Part shown: in pieces, positions 39,997-53,559 of the stretch
Numbering within the stretch: the first letter of the stretch is position 1
Layout: each line of letters opens with the position of its first letter
Assembly: GCA_034096865.1 (NCBI GenBank)
Contig: JAWQFJ010001790.1
Location: 285,634-349,633 of the forward strand
DNA: 64,000 nt
Origin: Theodoxus fluviatilis
Lineage: Eukaryota > Mollusca > Gastropoda > Cycloneritida > Neritidae
Direction of reading: 5' to 3'
Position numbers and translations under genes: made by a program
The notes under the pieces: model-generated
What the model saw: only the letters and a program-made list of their open reading frames with translations
Database searches by the model: none
Told to the model about the DNA's origin: nothing

Positions 39997-40002
39997 TTTA
40001 TT
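39997..40002 (-). promoter_or_regulatory. candidate RIC1 polyadenylation signal AATAAA
   Basis: The - strand reads ATGTAATAAAGTATTTTATC followed by TG/GT-rich sequence (TGTGAGCC, TATGTTGTC), the usual layout of a poly(A) signal and downstream element. It lies just before the intergenic LINE relic. Confidence 0.45.
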
Positions 40003-41515
40003 ACATACGTACATACATACATGAGTGACATGACAAGCGACGTACCTGATCCACTTCCAAATCTACAGTTTCATGATTCTCACAAAGGCATATGTACATG
40101 CGGTCCTCGCAGTGCCAGTTTCACTGGCCCCATGCATCCATCCCTGTCTCCCATAGCAACGGCAGTCAGCACCTCAACTCACAAAACACTGTCTTTGGAA
40201 CTTTATCCTTTTACATTTCCAGAGAGGAAATGTTCCAATGAATTGGATGAAAAACATGAACCTTTGTGGTCCTGACATCATGAGAGGTGATGCTAGGAAA
40301 AAGTGCTGGAATCCCTGAACCTTCATAGAGGACAGCTGTAGAGAGCTATGACATGAAGTGGAGAATGGGAGTAAAAAAACAGGACTATTGTTGTGGTGCA
40401 GTTATAATACCTCAAACTAAGAAGTGCTCCAGTGATGTACAGCTGCCACTTCTGAATTTGTTCATTTTCAAAAGCAAAGTCCTGAGAGGCAGAAATATCA
40501 ACCAAACATGGGAGGAAAGAGAAGCAAGGTTTGCAAATCAAAAGAATATGCTGTCATCACCAATGGTAAGAATTGCGTGCAAAGTGCTCTGGTTAGAGGG
40601 CATACACAGGATGCAACAATCTACATGAGACAACAAATACAGTAAAATACAAGGAAATGACAACAAAATATACCAACAAAACAAAATTGAAATGGCAACA
40701 AAAGTCAAGTTACCTATCTAAACAAAGAAAGAGTTTTTATGTTGTTATAACCATCACCCATACTTGCAGATATTGCAATGTCAAGAATAATTCGGGGTTT
40801 TTTTCCACCAAGAGAGCTAGAACAAGATAATGATGCAGCTTCTTTACAAGATGTGTCAGTGGAAGTGATCAAGAGTACACAGACTAAATCTTATGACATT
40901 CTTAACTTCAAAGTACACTGACACACAGCACACATAAAAACTTGCCCTAACTACGTCTCACAGAAGTCCACCAGAAATGACCTTTTCCAATGAACAGTTC
41001 AAATGATGCAAGCTAAAACATGCAGACATCATAAGTCAGCAGTCTCACGCCCAAGTTCTGTCTTGGCCTTGATTCAGTTCAAATCGTTAGTTCCCAGGTA
41101 GGCCTATATCATACACTAATGTCTTACACATTTCCCTAAATATTCCCCCTCAGCTCAGTAAAAAAAACTGTTTACTCCATCAGTGAACACAACTACAAAC
41201 ATCAACACAATCTTTTGCAGCATCTTTTACAGAAAGGAAAACTCAGTACATTTGTTAGGCTAAATACTGTTTTAATATTTTAATTACAGCATTAATGACA
41301 TGATCTAACTGCCACAATGGTATCTTCAAAACTGTGAAAGAAATTATTTTTCACGTGTGGAAAGGATAATTTCATTCCAACTGCTTACTGCTCCAAACTC
41401 AAGGTAAGAAGCGAAGATTTTTTTTCTTAATTACTAGAAATGCCAAAGGCAGCTATTTCCCTGCATGAAAAAGGAAAACACAGTGGGGCTCTTTGGTCAG
41501 TCCTGCAGGTTGTGC

Positions 41516-41659
41516 TGGACTCTGTGCTTGTGTCTATACAATATTCTTCAGTGGACTCTGTGCTTGTGTCTATACAATATTCTTCAGTGGACTCTGTGCT
41601 TGTGTCTATACAATATTCTTCAGTGGACTCTGTGCTTGTGTCTATACAATATTCTTCAG
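41516..41659. repeat. 36 bp tandem repeat, four identical copies
   Basis: Units start at 41516, 41552, 41588 and 41624. Each reads TGGACTCTGTGCTTGTGTCT then ATACAATATTCTTCAG. All four are identical. It lies in the inferred RIC1 3' UTR. Confidence 0.95.
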
Positions 41660-42842
41660 TGGATGAAGCAGCAGCTTGAATCTTTGCAATGATGACACAC
41701 TTCAGTTTGTCTGGATGCAAAGTGAAGTTCTGTCAAGCACAGAACATCCTTGATTGCAGATCTGAGAGGTCAGGGGTCAAATATCTTGTGGGTCATCTCC
41801 TGATCAGGCTCTGATGTCACACAGTACACTGGATGCACATTCAGGCAGAAGAAATATTCACACCATTCAAGTTGGAAAGAGGAAAAACAAGACCTTTCTT
41901 AGAAAGATAAGAGTTGGTGCATATGATTAAACCAACACAAAATCCTCCCATAAAACGACATGAAGCCGGCAATCGCAGCTTGAAGGTCACACCTCAACAC
42001 AGCACAAGACAACATCAGTCAGAATATGTACAGGCACACAGATACTGCTCTCCAGCCATTACACTGGGGGGTAAAAATGCACAGGTGCCAGTGGGCCCTA
42101 CAGGGCAGGACTAGCTAATCTCAAGCTGTGTGTGTTGGAACATCCAACAGAGACATTCATGGAAAATCTAAGGACTTGGTGACTCCAAATTCATGAGTAC
42201 AAGATAAAATTCTGAAAAGCGTTGGTAGTAAACAATAGACAGCAAATAAGTTATCATTTCATCGCGTGATAAAATCTAAAAAGTAGTCACATCTAAACTG
42301 ATCCACATCATGAAGGCTCATCTTTCAAGAAAGGAAACAGAAGAGAAATATACCACACTGTGAAAAAAGTGATACTGAGTTTACGAAGGTTAGTTACCCT
42401 GACTTTTCTATCAGTATAAGAACCATCACTGCAATGCCAAGTCCCAAAGCGTGAGCCTCAGAGCTGCTTTCAGTTTGCTACATCTGCCTCTCACAAGTAC
42501 TCACTCTGCGAAATTCCCACTGGCATGATTACAGTTATCTTGTCGTTGTATGTAAGAATGGCACATCACATGTCATCCATTGTTAACAAGGTACCAATGA
42601 AAGAAATAAAAATTGGACATCCATCCTGCTATTTTTTAACAGCAAATATGAAAACACTACAGTGACAAGAAAAATTCTACTCAGTTGAGTTCTAAACAAC
42701 TGATTCCATCTCTTAGTAAGCAGCTGATATGAGCAAATGTTTTCCTTCCATTTTGATTGAATGACTGAGATCGATGGAGAATCAATGACATTCTCAAAAG
42801 AAACCATAAGTTTTAGAAGGACGACCACAGACAACTTTTATG

Positions 42843-42848
<6 letters not shown>

Positions 42849-42873
<25 letters not shown>

Positions 42874-42987
42874 CTGTGGAGGGATATAAAGAAAATTGAA
42901 GGGAAATCTCTCTCTCTCTCTCTCTCTCCCTCCCTCCCTCCCTCCCTCCCTCCCTCCCTCCCTCCCTCCCTCCCTCCCTCCCTCCCT

Positions 42988-43070
<83 letters not shown>
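42849..43070. repeat. (AT)n, (CT)n and (CCCT)n microsatellite
   Basis: AT at 42849-42872, then CT, CCCT and CT blocks at 42908-43070, in the inferred RIC1 3' UTR. Confidence 0.95.
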
Positions 43071-43073
<3 letters not shown>

Positions 43074-44593
43074 CAATGCTACACACCTAAGGCAACAAGC
43101 TCTCTAGTAGAGGCATGTGCATATTAAAATTTCTCTTATAAACTTGTTGCTCCCAATTAATAATGAAATATGGGCAAAACTAGAGCCAAGGTAGGAAGAT
43201 TCCTCACACCATCAACAACAGAGTTAATTAAGTCCTCAAAATTTGATCTGAAGAATTAAACCATTTTCATGCAAAATGCTTGAGACAATGATTCCAGCAC
43301 TCTGAGAAGCAAATCAAGGGCAAGATAAGCAGTCTCAAGTCAGATGGTTTCTATGGCAATGGAAACAAATACATTATTCAACACTGTTTTACCTCAAAAT
43401 GGGGGTACAAGCCAGACTTCTCTGCCTTGTCTTTGGCATCCAAGTCTAAGGAGACAATCGACAGCACCTCCATACTCATTCTGCATCAGCCAGTTCCTTG
43501 CAGACAACAAGGCAAAAGTCATGTGGGATAGACAGAGATACAGATCATACGGTATGCCTTGTCAATACAATATAAGATTGAAGGAGGAAGAGCACTGGGG
43601 AAAGAGGGATAGAGACGGCATCTTCCAGAAGAAGGCAAGGCAGGCAAGGTCTGTAGGAGCAATACCCACTGCTCTTCATGCCTCCTTACAAACAATTGTG
43701 CTTTCAGGGCCTGCTCCTGAAAGATCCTTACAGCATCTCTGTGAGCCATGGGCAAGCATTTTCCACAAACAAAAACAAAGATGTAAGTTTCAGTAGAGTG
43801 TCTGGACATGGAGAGACCTCCAAACTAAAAACCAATCTCTCAAAGAGTATGACCAGAAAATAAAAGTGGATATTGATGGTATCCATGAAGTTGGGGACAG
43901 AGAGAGAGGGGGGAAGTGTAAGCAAAAAAATCCAATTCACCCAAAATTCTTGACAACAAAAAGTTATAAATCTGAAATATTAAAAATCATTATCTGCTCA
44001 TGTGCACAGGTCAGGACAAATCAACAACCAAACTCATGAAATCTAGTAACAGAACCCAGCAATCAACACAGAATACATTGGAGACGATGCAGCAATTATT
44101 ACATCTGCAGAAAAGAAGACAGATGAAAACCAAAAATACAAAAAGCAGGCAATCACGTCCATGGGTACAGCAAGGGTTACGCATGCAGCAAACACTATTT
44201 ACACTGGCACAATGTCTGTGAGCACAGCAGTGTTCTTGTGGATATATCCACGACTAGCATCACCGTGTCGCCCCGGCTCTGTGACGGGTCGTCATCAAGG
44301 AAAACACACACCACTCCACGGCACAGTGGCAGCTCAACACAGGGGACGCATGTCTTGGGGCACATCTCCATCTCCTCACCTCTGTAAGGCCTGTGTCGGC
44401 TGGCTGTAAGATCCCAATTCATGCATCTCTGCCTTGCAGTTTGAAGAAAACGACCCACAGACTCTTACAGAACGTCAATGGTTGATGATTCACCATTTCG
44501 TCTACATAGAGGTATATCTGTCTGTAGTCTTTGTGGTTAACAAGTGTGGTTATCGAGTAAAACTTTGAGCAAATCTATGGACATCTACACATT

Positions 44594-44675
44594 ACAAGCC
44601 ACTAGGAATGACCCAGTTTTATCATGAGTTATGAGTTATGACATTAAAAGCCACTAGGAATGACCCAGTTTTAGC
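44594..44675. repeat. short direct repeat in RIC1 3' UTR
   Basis: GCCACTAGGAATGACCCAGT plus TTTA occurs twice about 50 bp apart, separated by a duplicated ATGAGTTATGAGTTATG. Confidence 0.75.
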
Positions 44676-46676
44676 ACAGTTATTTACATGCTCCCTGACA
44701 TCCTTCAGTGGTAAGTGGTGTGCCCTACAAATAAAACTGTATGCACAATCTCACACAATTCATTCCTGCAATGATCCTTCCACATTCTATCACCATCCCA
44801 TGCTGAAATTTCATCAAGCATGGACATTTTTCATAATATTTCACATTACACACCTTGGCACTGATCAACAATGGTCATAACAATTGCTTTAGATCAATAC
44901 ATTTAAAAATCCTTAAAATTCTAACCCCAGAAGTCAGTGTATATTGACTGGAATAAACATTTCATTGATAAGTCGATAACCAAGACAAATTACTTAAAAC
45001 ACAGATTAACTACTTTCAGGCCAAAACATCATCCACAACAAAGCAGATAGTGCAATGATGTAAATCATGAAATAGCAACTTGAATAACAACATTCCTTTG
45101 ACATCCATTTTCTGAGGAGGTGCACTGAATTATTTCCCTAATCTATGGGGTAAAAAGGCAAAATGTGTATCATAAACTGTGAGTTGAATTTCACCATGAT
45201 TCTGCTCAATGGAAATGCGTGAAGACCTGAACCAACAAGATATCACAGAAAACTTTGCAAACTAATCTGCAGAGTGAAACAAAACATGGCAGACATATCC
45301 TTCCTGTTGAAAGCCCCTATGCAAGCTTCTCATTCAGTCTGATGAAAGTGAAATTGCTGACTGTTCCAGAAGCACCCCATACCAATCTCAGGGAAGTAGT
45401 CTCATGTAACAGAACTAGAGCTACCTAGCAAAGATCTCACCAATGAGTTCAACAACCCCTGACAGAGATTGTAGAGGATACATGGGCCTTGAAAAAACAC
45501 CAATACCCTTGTAGAATAAAACATTATCATCAACTAGTTCTGCAACTTTTTCTATCATTTTGACATTCACAAATAGCCAATGTCACTTATCATATCAGGA
45601 AACTAACTGCAGGCATCGTGAGCTTCTTCAATTATGTTATCATTTTCTGCTTTAAAACAACGAATACGATGGTCACTTCTAGAACCTGAATAACCACACT
45701 TATTCAAATATTCAGGTCTCATTGTTTCTGTCACAACTGACAAAGTGGGAGAGTCAAGCTGAGGCCATCTCTTGCAAGGCACTCTGTATAGCCAGAAAAC
45801 CCACACCAAAACTAGGCTTTCCTCATCTGATCTACGTCCCTCCCACTTCTACCCAACTCTTGACTAGAGGGCAAACCCGCTCGTTGTACTTTGCAAACAG
45901 CTGTGCTGAGCACAAGCCCATGTGCAGGTATGTGTGTGTGCAGTGATGGAATTATGGCGTTTGGTGTGTGCCTACATGGATGGGAACAGTCAGCTACATA
46001 GGCATTTGTACGCAAATTGGCATGCACATTAGTTCACACATGCAGAAAAGCGAACACCTGTACTGCAGACTTACTGTAACACCTGGACTGCAGGCGATGC
46101 GTAAAACAGAACCCAAACAACGGCGGTAAATGAAAAGTCGCTGCAGAGTGCATTTCAACAGCTCTCTTCCAGCATTACTTCTATTACAAGTATGGATACA
46201 TATAGAGGTTGGTTTTTATTTATTTATAGGCTATTACTCTTTAAGAATGCTCAAACATTAAAGTAAACATATCCACAGGTCATAACTCGTCTATTTTATA
46301 GTACTTCACTATTTGCATGCATGATCAAAGTCTTCACACATTAAAACATCAAATATCAGACTGGTACATTAAATGTCATGATTATAGACTGCAGCAACCA
46401 ACGTTGTTAGTTTGCCTTTTGCACTCACTTGTTCACTCACTCTCATGTCAAAAAAGGCCATCACAACTGTCATATACTGTCTCTACTAAACCATATTGAA
46501 AAGAAAAACCATTCCAAGCAGCGCCAAAGTTTTAAGGTCCGTCTTCACCTTTTCTGATCCCTACACAGCCTTTCAAATATTTTTTTCCTAGTTCATTTTG
46601 ACAACTCTTTCACTTTCAGTATCTCTTCTGCAGCAGCAATAACCCCCATAATCCAACAACTAGGGATTCCAGTTAA

Positions 46677-46738
46677 TGTGTGTGTGTGTGTGTGTGTGCA
46701 TGTGCATGAGTGCATGTGTGCGTGTGTATGTATTTATG
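46677..46738. repeat. short (GT)n microsatellite
   Basis: GT units with CATG interruptions. Confidence 0.85.
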
Positions 46739-48980
46739 TGTCCAGCTCTATGTTACGCTCACATGTCCACCACACAACAGAAATATATAAAAAAGACTGA
46801 AAACACTCATTCATAAAAACCTGCCATGGACTCACTGAAGCGCAAGTGAAATTAGAGCTACGAAATGCCACATCCTTCCAAAACCACCATTTGTCTGTGA
46901 CGTAGAGACCCCTGTCACAGTGTTGCCGCAACATCTCAACTAGGTGACTAATGTAGCCAGGACGCTGGCTCATTAGCAATGTAACATTAGTATGGCGTGG
47001 CAGTCTCTTGATTCTAACAAAGCCACCTGCTGCCTCTGCAAGTCTCCATATGCTAGGGTTGCTGCAGCAGCAGTGCAAGTCTTGCTGTTGTGGGAAAGAC
47101 AGTGCAGGTGTTGACCGACAGGCTCTGACTAGGTGCCACTTGTGACAACATTGCATGCTCTCGCTTTAGCTTCTCTGTGATAGCGGAGTTCCCAAAGGCA
47201 GTGCTGTACTCCATTCTTGAAAACAACAAATGTTAATCCATGGTGAAGCCAGTCAGTGTGCACATTTCCAGACTTAAATCTGTGAATGTCTGGAGAAAAA
47301 AACTCTTTCTTTAGGGTCTCAAATTGCACCAACTTACTTTCTACACAAAATTCATTTTTTGATAGTGGAAACGACAGATCAAGAATTGTGTCAATAATAA
47401 AACATTTTCACAGGTGAAGATTGTCACCATAAGTACCTACTATAACTTTATAAGGTCAAAAAATCATTTCTGTGGGTTCATTTTCTTAAACTCAAGAGGC
47501 AATAGCAGAATGCACTGAACTCTCCATCTAGTGATATCACCTGCTTACACCAGGTGCAGAGAAAAGGAGCTATTTTACATCAGTAAATCAGTGTAATAAA
47601 AAATTAGATGGAAACAAGTTCTACCAGAATTAACCCAAGTATGAAATCAAATCTCTTCTGCATTAGACAATACCACTTCTCAGCTTAAACATGAGTCTAT
47701 TTAGTGTCGTAGAAAATGTGATTTTTGAGAGAGAAAAAAATTACAGAAACAATATCCTCCAAAAAACAAAACCCCACAAAATTCTGCTGTCAAGAATCAG
47801 GACTAATCTTATACATGCAGCCCATTCATATGCTGCCAGTTGTGTGTCTGTGTGAGTAACAAAGTCACCAACAGCTGACAGTTGTAAGCCTGCCTTGCAC
47901 TGTATCAGAGACTACTGTCAAAAAACATGGGCCAGGAAGCTCCCCATTTTGGCATATTCCAATGAAACCATATTTGATCTCTATCACTGTGCTTCATCAA
48001 GTGCTTCATCACTGATTACAAAGCACCAGTGCAAAGGAAAAGTGGGGAAAACAACATTCCATTCTTCCCCCAAACCAGCGCAATGATTTTTCTTTTTTTC
48101 AAAAATAAAACATTTATCATAACCAACAATGGCCACCTCTGTGTGGAGTAATTTTTAGCACAGCTGGCTGCTAATCAAGATAAACTTGATATGTTCGACA
48201 ACAAAAGTTTGTGTTTTAGGGAGCACTGTGTCACTAGTTCAGTACTAAGCTGACCAAACCACAGCTACACTCATGCAGTGCACATCACACACTTTTTCCT
48301 TACAGCACAGTATTGGGATCCACGGTCATGGGGAAAGAAGGTTCCATGAAATAAAAGTTTTCTTTCTCAGCCATTTGTGGTACTAAACACAGTTGGTATT
48401 CACCAATATTCTATTGTTAGCACAGTATTCAGTTCTCCCTTCACAACAGCAGTCCTTGAATTATTCCAGGCAGCATGTAAGTCCTCATGCATCAAACAAA
48501 TGCCAAGACAAGTTTCTGTCTCTGGTCTATGCATGACATCACAAGTGTTTCAGATGTCACTCTCAATTCTCTGAAGTGGCCTCCTGGTAGAGCAGCTGAC
48601 TGTAGAAATCTGCAAGGCCAAATTTCCAGAGGTAGATCAATGTCCTAGTGAGTTCAAGGTCTAGCAGCAGGTGTCTACAACAGATCCCTTTCTTGGGAAA
48701 AAGATCAAGATTGCAGAAGCAGATATCAGAAACCACTCTCAGAGAACTGTGACTCTAGATGCTGGTCCTTAGTGACAAAGGCCAATTCCAGTTAGGGGAA
48801 AGGCTTGAATCCACAGGGAGACAGTTGGGCCCTTTCCTGCGAGACACTGACTCAACACTGACTCAACACTGGAGACAGTCTGGCCCTTTCTTGCGAGACA
48901 CTGACTCAACGCTGGAGACATGCAGGGATCCTTGGGGCAGGAGCCCTGCAGCCGAGACAACCTGGCTACTGTGGGCCCTG

Positions 48981-49260
48981 TCATGACACCACACACTCAC
49001 GGCCCTTGGAGTCACGGCCCTCTCCATTCTCAGAAGTGGAGGGTGTGGCAGAGCCTGGCTGCGGGGGAGGGGACTGCTCCTTGGGAGCGGGGGGCCGCAT
49101 GGCCTGCAGGGTGGGGGAGCTGTTGCCCTCGTCCACACAGGCCTCACCCCTGTTGGCTGCCTCGATGTCCAGCTGCAGCGCGGGTGGCGTCTGCTCCACA
49201 AGCTGTGCCAGCACCTGGATCTGTGCCCGGATGGCGTGCAGGAACGGCCGGTAGCCCACA
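48981..49260 (-). CDS. RIC1: RIC1 terminal coding exon with stop
   Basis: It opens with [20 protein letters not shown] (vertebrate: PGYKPFLNIIKPQLQKL), continues through a Pro/Gln/Ser tail and ends GRECVVS then TGA at 48983-48981. The acceptor is TGTCTGCTTACAG. The short C-terminal C-x-V-S ending is shared with vertebrate RIC1, which supports the stop. The intron before it carries the 16 bp minisatellite. Confidence 0.94.
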
Positions 49261-52200
49261 CTGTAAGCAGACATGCATAGGGTCACATATAGTACAAAGG
49301 CACAAGTCTGTCTTTGGCATGCTGTGCAGTCCAAGACATGAAGAAAATGAAATGAAGCAACACATTAAGAAGAAATGCTCATTCAGAATGGCATGTTAGA
49401 ACTTAGAGCTGCATTACTCTAGAAAGCTAGAGAAGGAAAGACATATGGCTGGGGCCGCTTGATGCCCCCTCTCCAGCTGGAAGCCCTGGCTGCTGGAACC
49501 CCTGCCTGCTGGAAGCCCTGCCTGCTGGAAGCCCTGGCTGCTGGAACCCCTGCCTGCTGGAAGCCCTGGCTGCTGGAACCCCTGCCTGCTGGAACCCCTG
49601 CCTGCTGGAACCCCTGCCTGCTGGAAGCCCTGGCTGCTGGAAGCCCTGCCTGCTGGAAGCCCTGGCTGCTGGAACCCCTGCCTGCTGGAACCCCTGCCTG
49701 CTGGAAGCCCTGGCTGCTGGAAGCCCTGCCTGCTGGAAGCCCTGGCTGCTGGAACCCCTGGCTGCTGGAACCCCTGGCTGCTGGAAGCCCTGGCTGCTGG
49801 AAGCCCTGGCTGCTGGAAGCCCTGGCTGCTGGAACCCCTGGCTGCTGGAAGCCCTGGCTGCTGGAACCCCTGCCTGCTGGAAGCCCTGGCTGCTGGAACC
49901 CCTGGCTGCTGGAAGCCCTGGCTGCTGGAAGCCCTGGCTGCTGGAAGCCCTGGCTGCTGGAACCCCTGCCTGCTGGAACCCCTGGCTGCTGGAACCCCTG
50001 GCTGCTGGAAGCCCTGGCTGCTGGAAGCCCTGGCTGCTGGAAGCCCTGGCTGCTGGAAGCCCTGGCTGCTGGAAGCCCTGGCTGCTGGAAGCCCTGGCTG
50101 CTGGAAGCCCTGCCTGCTGGAAGCCCTGGCTGCTGGAACCCCTGCCTGCTGGAACCCCTGCCTGCTGGAACCCCTGCCTGCTGGAAGCCCTGCCTGCTGG
50201 AAGCCCTGGCTGCTGGAACCCCTGGCTGCTGGAAGCCCTGGCTGCTGGAAGCCCTGGCTGCTGGAAGCCCTGCCTGCTGGAACCCCTGGCTGCTGGAACC
50301 CCTGGCTGCTGGAAGCCCTGGCTGCTGGAAGCCCTGGCTGCTGGAACCCCTGCCTGCTGGAACCCCTGCCTGCTGGAAGCCCTGCCTGCTGGAAGCCCTG
50401 GCTGCTGGAAGCCCTGCCTGCTGGAAGCCCTGGCTGCTGGAAGCCCTGGCTGCTGGAAGCCCTGCCTGCTGGAACCCCTGGCTGCTGGAAGCCCTGGCTG
50501 CTGGAACCCCTGCCTGCTGGAACCCCTGCCTGCTGGAAGCCCTGGCTGCTGGAACCCCTGCCTGCTGGAAGCCCTGGCTGCTGGAACCCCTGCCTGCTGG
50601 AAGCCCTGGCTGCTGGAAGCCCTGCCTGCTGGAAGCCCTGGCTGCTGGAAGCCCTGCCTGCTGGAACCCCTGCCTGCTGGAAGCCCTGGCTGCTGGAACC
50701 CCTGCCTGCTGGAAGCCCTGGCTGCTGGAACCCCTGCCTGCTGGAACCCCTGGCTGCTGGAAGCCCTGGCTGCTGGAACCCCTGCCTGCTGGAAGCCCTG
50801 CCTGCTGGAAGCCCTGGCTGCTGGAACCCCTGGCTGCTGGAACCCCTGGCTGCTGGAAGCCCTGGCTGCTGGAACCCCTGGCTGCTGGAAGCCCTGGCTG
50901 CTGGAACCCCTGGCTGCTGGAAGCCCTGGCTGCTGGAACCCCTGGCTGCTGGAACCCCTGGCTGCTGGAAGCCCTGGCTGCTGGAAGCCCTGCCTGCTGG
51001 AAGCCCTGGCTGCTGGAAGCCCTGCCTGCTGGAACCCCTGGCTGCTGGAACCCCTGGCTGCTGGAAGCCCTGGCTGCTGGAAGCCCTGGCTGCTGGAAGC
51101 CCTGGCTGCTGGAAGCCCTGGCTGCTGGAAGCCCTGGCTGCTGGAACCCCTGGCTGCTGGAACCCCTGCCTGCTGGAACCCCTGGCTGCTGGAAGCCCTG
51201 GCTGCTGGAACCCCTGCCTGCTGGAACCCCTGGCTGCTGGAACCCCTGCCTGCTGGAACCCCTGCCTGCTGGAACCCCTGGCTGCGGGGCTTTTAAAAGC
51301 TACAGTGAAACTTATACCAAACAAACGTTATTAACTAGGCAAAGGGTGACACAGTGAGACAGATATTACAATCACCAGAGACAGGTCTCCAACAAATGAC
51401 TGATTCAACTAATAGTGACATTTCTGATAACTTTCATTCATGTTATTCCACAATAGCTGAGCCTTGCTAGAAAAGGGGGATTCAGCACACAAGAGTGATC
51501 AACATGGCTCAGAGGAACCCTTGGGCCATGTAAGAATTCCCCACAGCAGAAATTATGATGGATCAAGGGAGGCAACTACAGTTTGTGTCAAAGAGTGGAC
51601 GTCCATTTCAGGACTAGCATGATCTGCACATGTATATTGTAAACATGATGGAGAGGTTGAAAAAGCTCCTGTCAGGACATGTTTTCCTTCTTTTTTATCT
51701 TGTTTTTTTTGAGGGGGGGAAGGGGAGGGGTGAAGATGGATGGATGGATGGTGTTTTACGGCCTATCAGCCTTTGTCGGCTATGTAAGGCCATTGAGCAC
51801 AAAAATCACTAGAATAGTTTAGAGTAAACGTAAGGCAAGTCACGATGTCCCTAGGTATTCGCCTCTTACAAATCGTGTAGGGAGGCGTGGTGGGTCAATT
51901 CTTACTCCGAACCCAGGGGGGGGGGGGGGGGGGGGGAGGAGTCATAGACATAGAACCAACACTCACAAAGTCACGAAGGTGCATCACAAATGTTCACCTT
52001 GGACATGTACTGTACATTCATATTACGCACACACAGGATTACAATACAGGGTAGCAACGCAAGGTAGCAGCCAATAGGTAATTGCAAGATAGGGCTGCCT
52101 GGCAGCCCCTCCTGCATGTTGCAATGTTAGCTCCTAAACCTCTATTTCCCTATAGAAACCCTGTCTTTAGAAAGCAGATTTAGGCAAGCAAGCATTGGCC

Positions 52201-53227
52201 TTTGACTATGCACGAGGCACAGTGCCGTGGTTCAATCCCAGGATGGGAGAAATCTGGATTATTAACATTAAGCACTAGCATGATAAATTACTAAGAGTTG
52301 TTTGGTAGCTGCTTTGACACATGCCATGCTATCAGTATAATGACTCGGCATCACAAAAGGACAAATAATTATTACACCACGTGAGAGCTCTTTCGAGGTT
52401 ACAACTGCTTTCAGCAGTCATGTGCCTATAATCCCCACATCGTTTGCTATGTCATCCTCTATCTTCCTTTCCACTCCTCCCTTCCTAAAGCACACCTACA
52501 AGAGTGATATCACAGCAGCAAGAAGGGAGACAACTGACCACTCTGTGTCTGCCCACAGCTCCAGGTAGGAAAGGCCTTCCCGCATGCGTGCCACCATTTC
52601 CAGAGGCGTGTCTGTCATGGAGGCGGTGTTGACGGTGCGCACCACTGCCAGCGTGTCACGAAGCACCACTGCCACAATCAGCGCCCACTCCAGGCACCCT
52701 GCCTCCAGAAGGATCTGCAGCAGGTATCTGCCAGGAGATGGAACAGCGGAGATAAGAAAACAATGTCAACAAGAGCAGAGTCACTCAGAGTCCCTACCCC
52801 CTTCACTGAACTCCTTGGTTGATGAAATGCAAGAGCACACTCCCCAGCTCTGCCATAACAAGTCTGTGGTATTACACAGAGAGAAAAATCATTTTATGAC
52901 TACTATGTTGTGAAGTTTTCAAGACTGTAAGCCACTTAGAGACAGATGCATAAATGTGTATACATGAGCATTGGTATCCATGCAAAAATGTATTATCAAG
53001 AACTATATTAATTCAAACCAATAACATCATCAGTCTGTCTGGTGAAGCTTCCTGGAGGATTGGTGTCAAGGAAACTTATTTCACTCGCATTCATATGACT
53101 CAAGACTGTCACAGGTTTCATTCTTGAGATGGCAAGCACAAGCTATGCTACATGTTGTCTCACTTTCCACACATTTGCTGCCATTGTCAGATTTGTGTAT
53201 GCACACACACACACACATACACATGCA

Positions 53228-53269
<42 letters not shown>

Positions 53270-53326
53270 CACACACACAAACACACTCTCACATATGCAC
53301 TCAAACACACACACACACACACACAC

Positions 53327-53360
<34 letters not shown>

Positions 53361-53518
53361 GACACACAAACAGACTCTCAGACACACAGACACGCACACG
53401 CACACGCACACACACACACACACAAACACAGAGCACACACACACATACACACACAAACACATGCACACACACAAACACATACACTCAAACTCAAACACAC
53501 ACACACACTGACACAGAG

Positions 53519-53559
<41 letters not shown>

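Larger units (their letters stand above)
39976..48980 (-). other. RIC1: probable RIC1 3' UTR (~9 kb)
   Basis: From the RIC1 stop down to an AATAAA on the - strand at 40002-39997 there is no supportable open frame on either strand. Composition is A/T-leaning and poor in CpG. Large microsatellites are scarce here compared with the rest of the window; the exceptions are a CT/CCCT tract, a 4 x 36 bp repeat and a short GT run. A single long 3' UTR explains this well, but earlier polyadenylation sites are possible because other TTTATT motifs occur in the interval. The extent is inference. Confidence 0.5.

Noticed and set aside
48575..48665. tRNA-like sequence (TGGTAGAGCAGCTGACTGTA)
   Set aside because: It resembles an A box and anticodon arm, but the candidate B box is too far away and the arms do not pair. 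At most an old SINE head.
49414..51357. Open frames of 632 (+) and 636 (-) residues
   Set aside because: A stop-free 16 bp repeat read in both directions inside a RIC1 intron. No conserved domain and no splice evidence.
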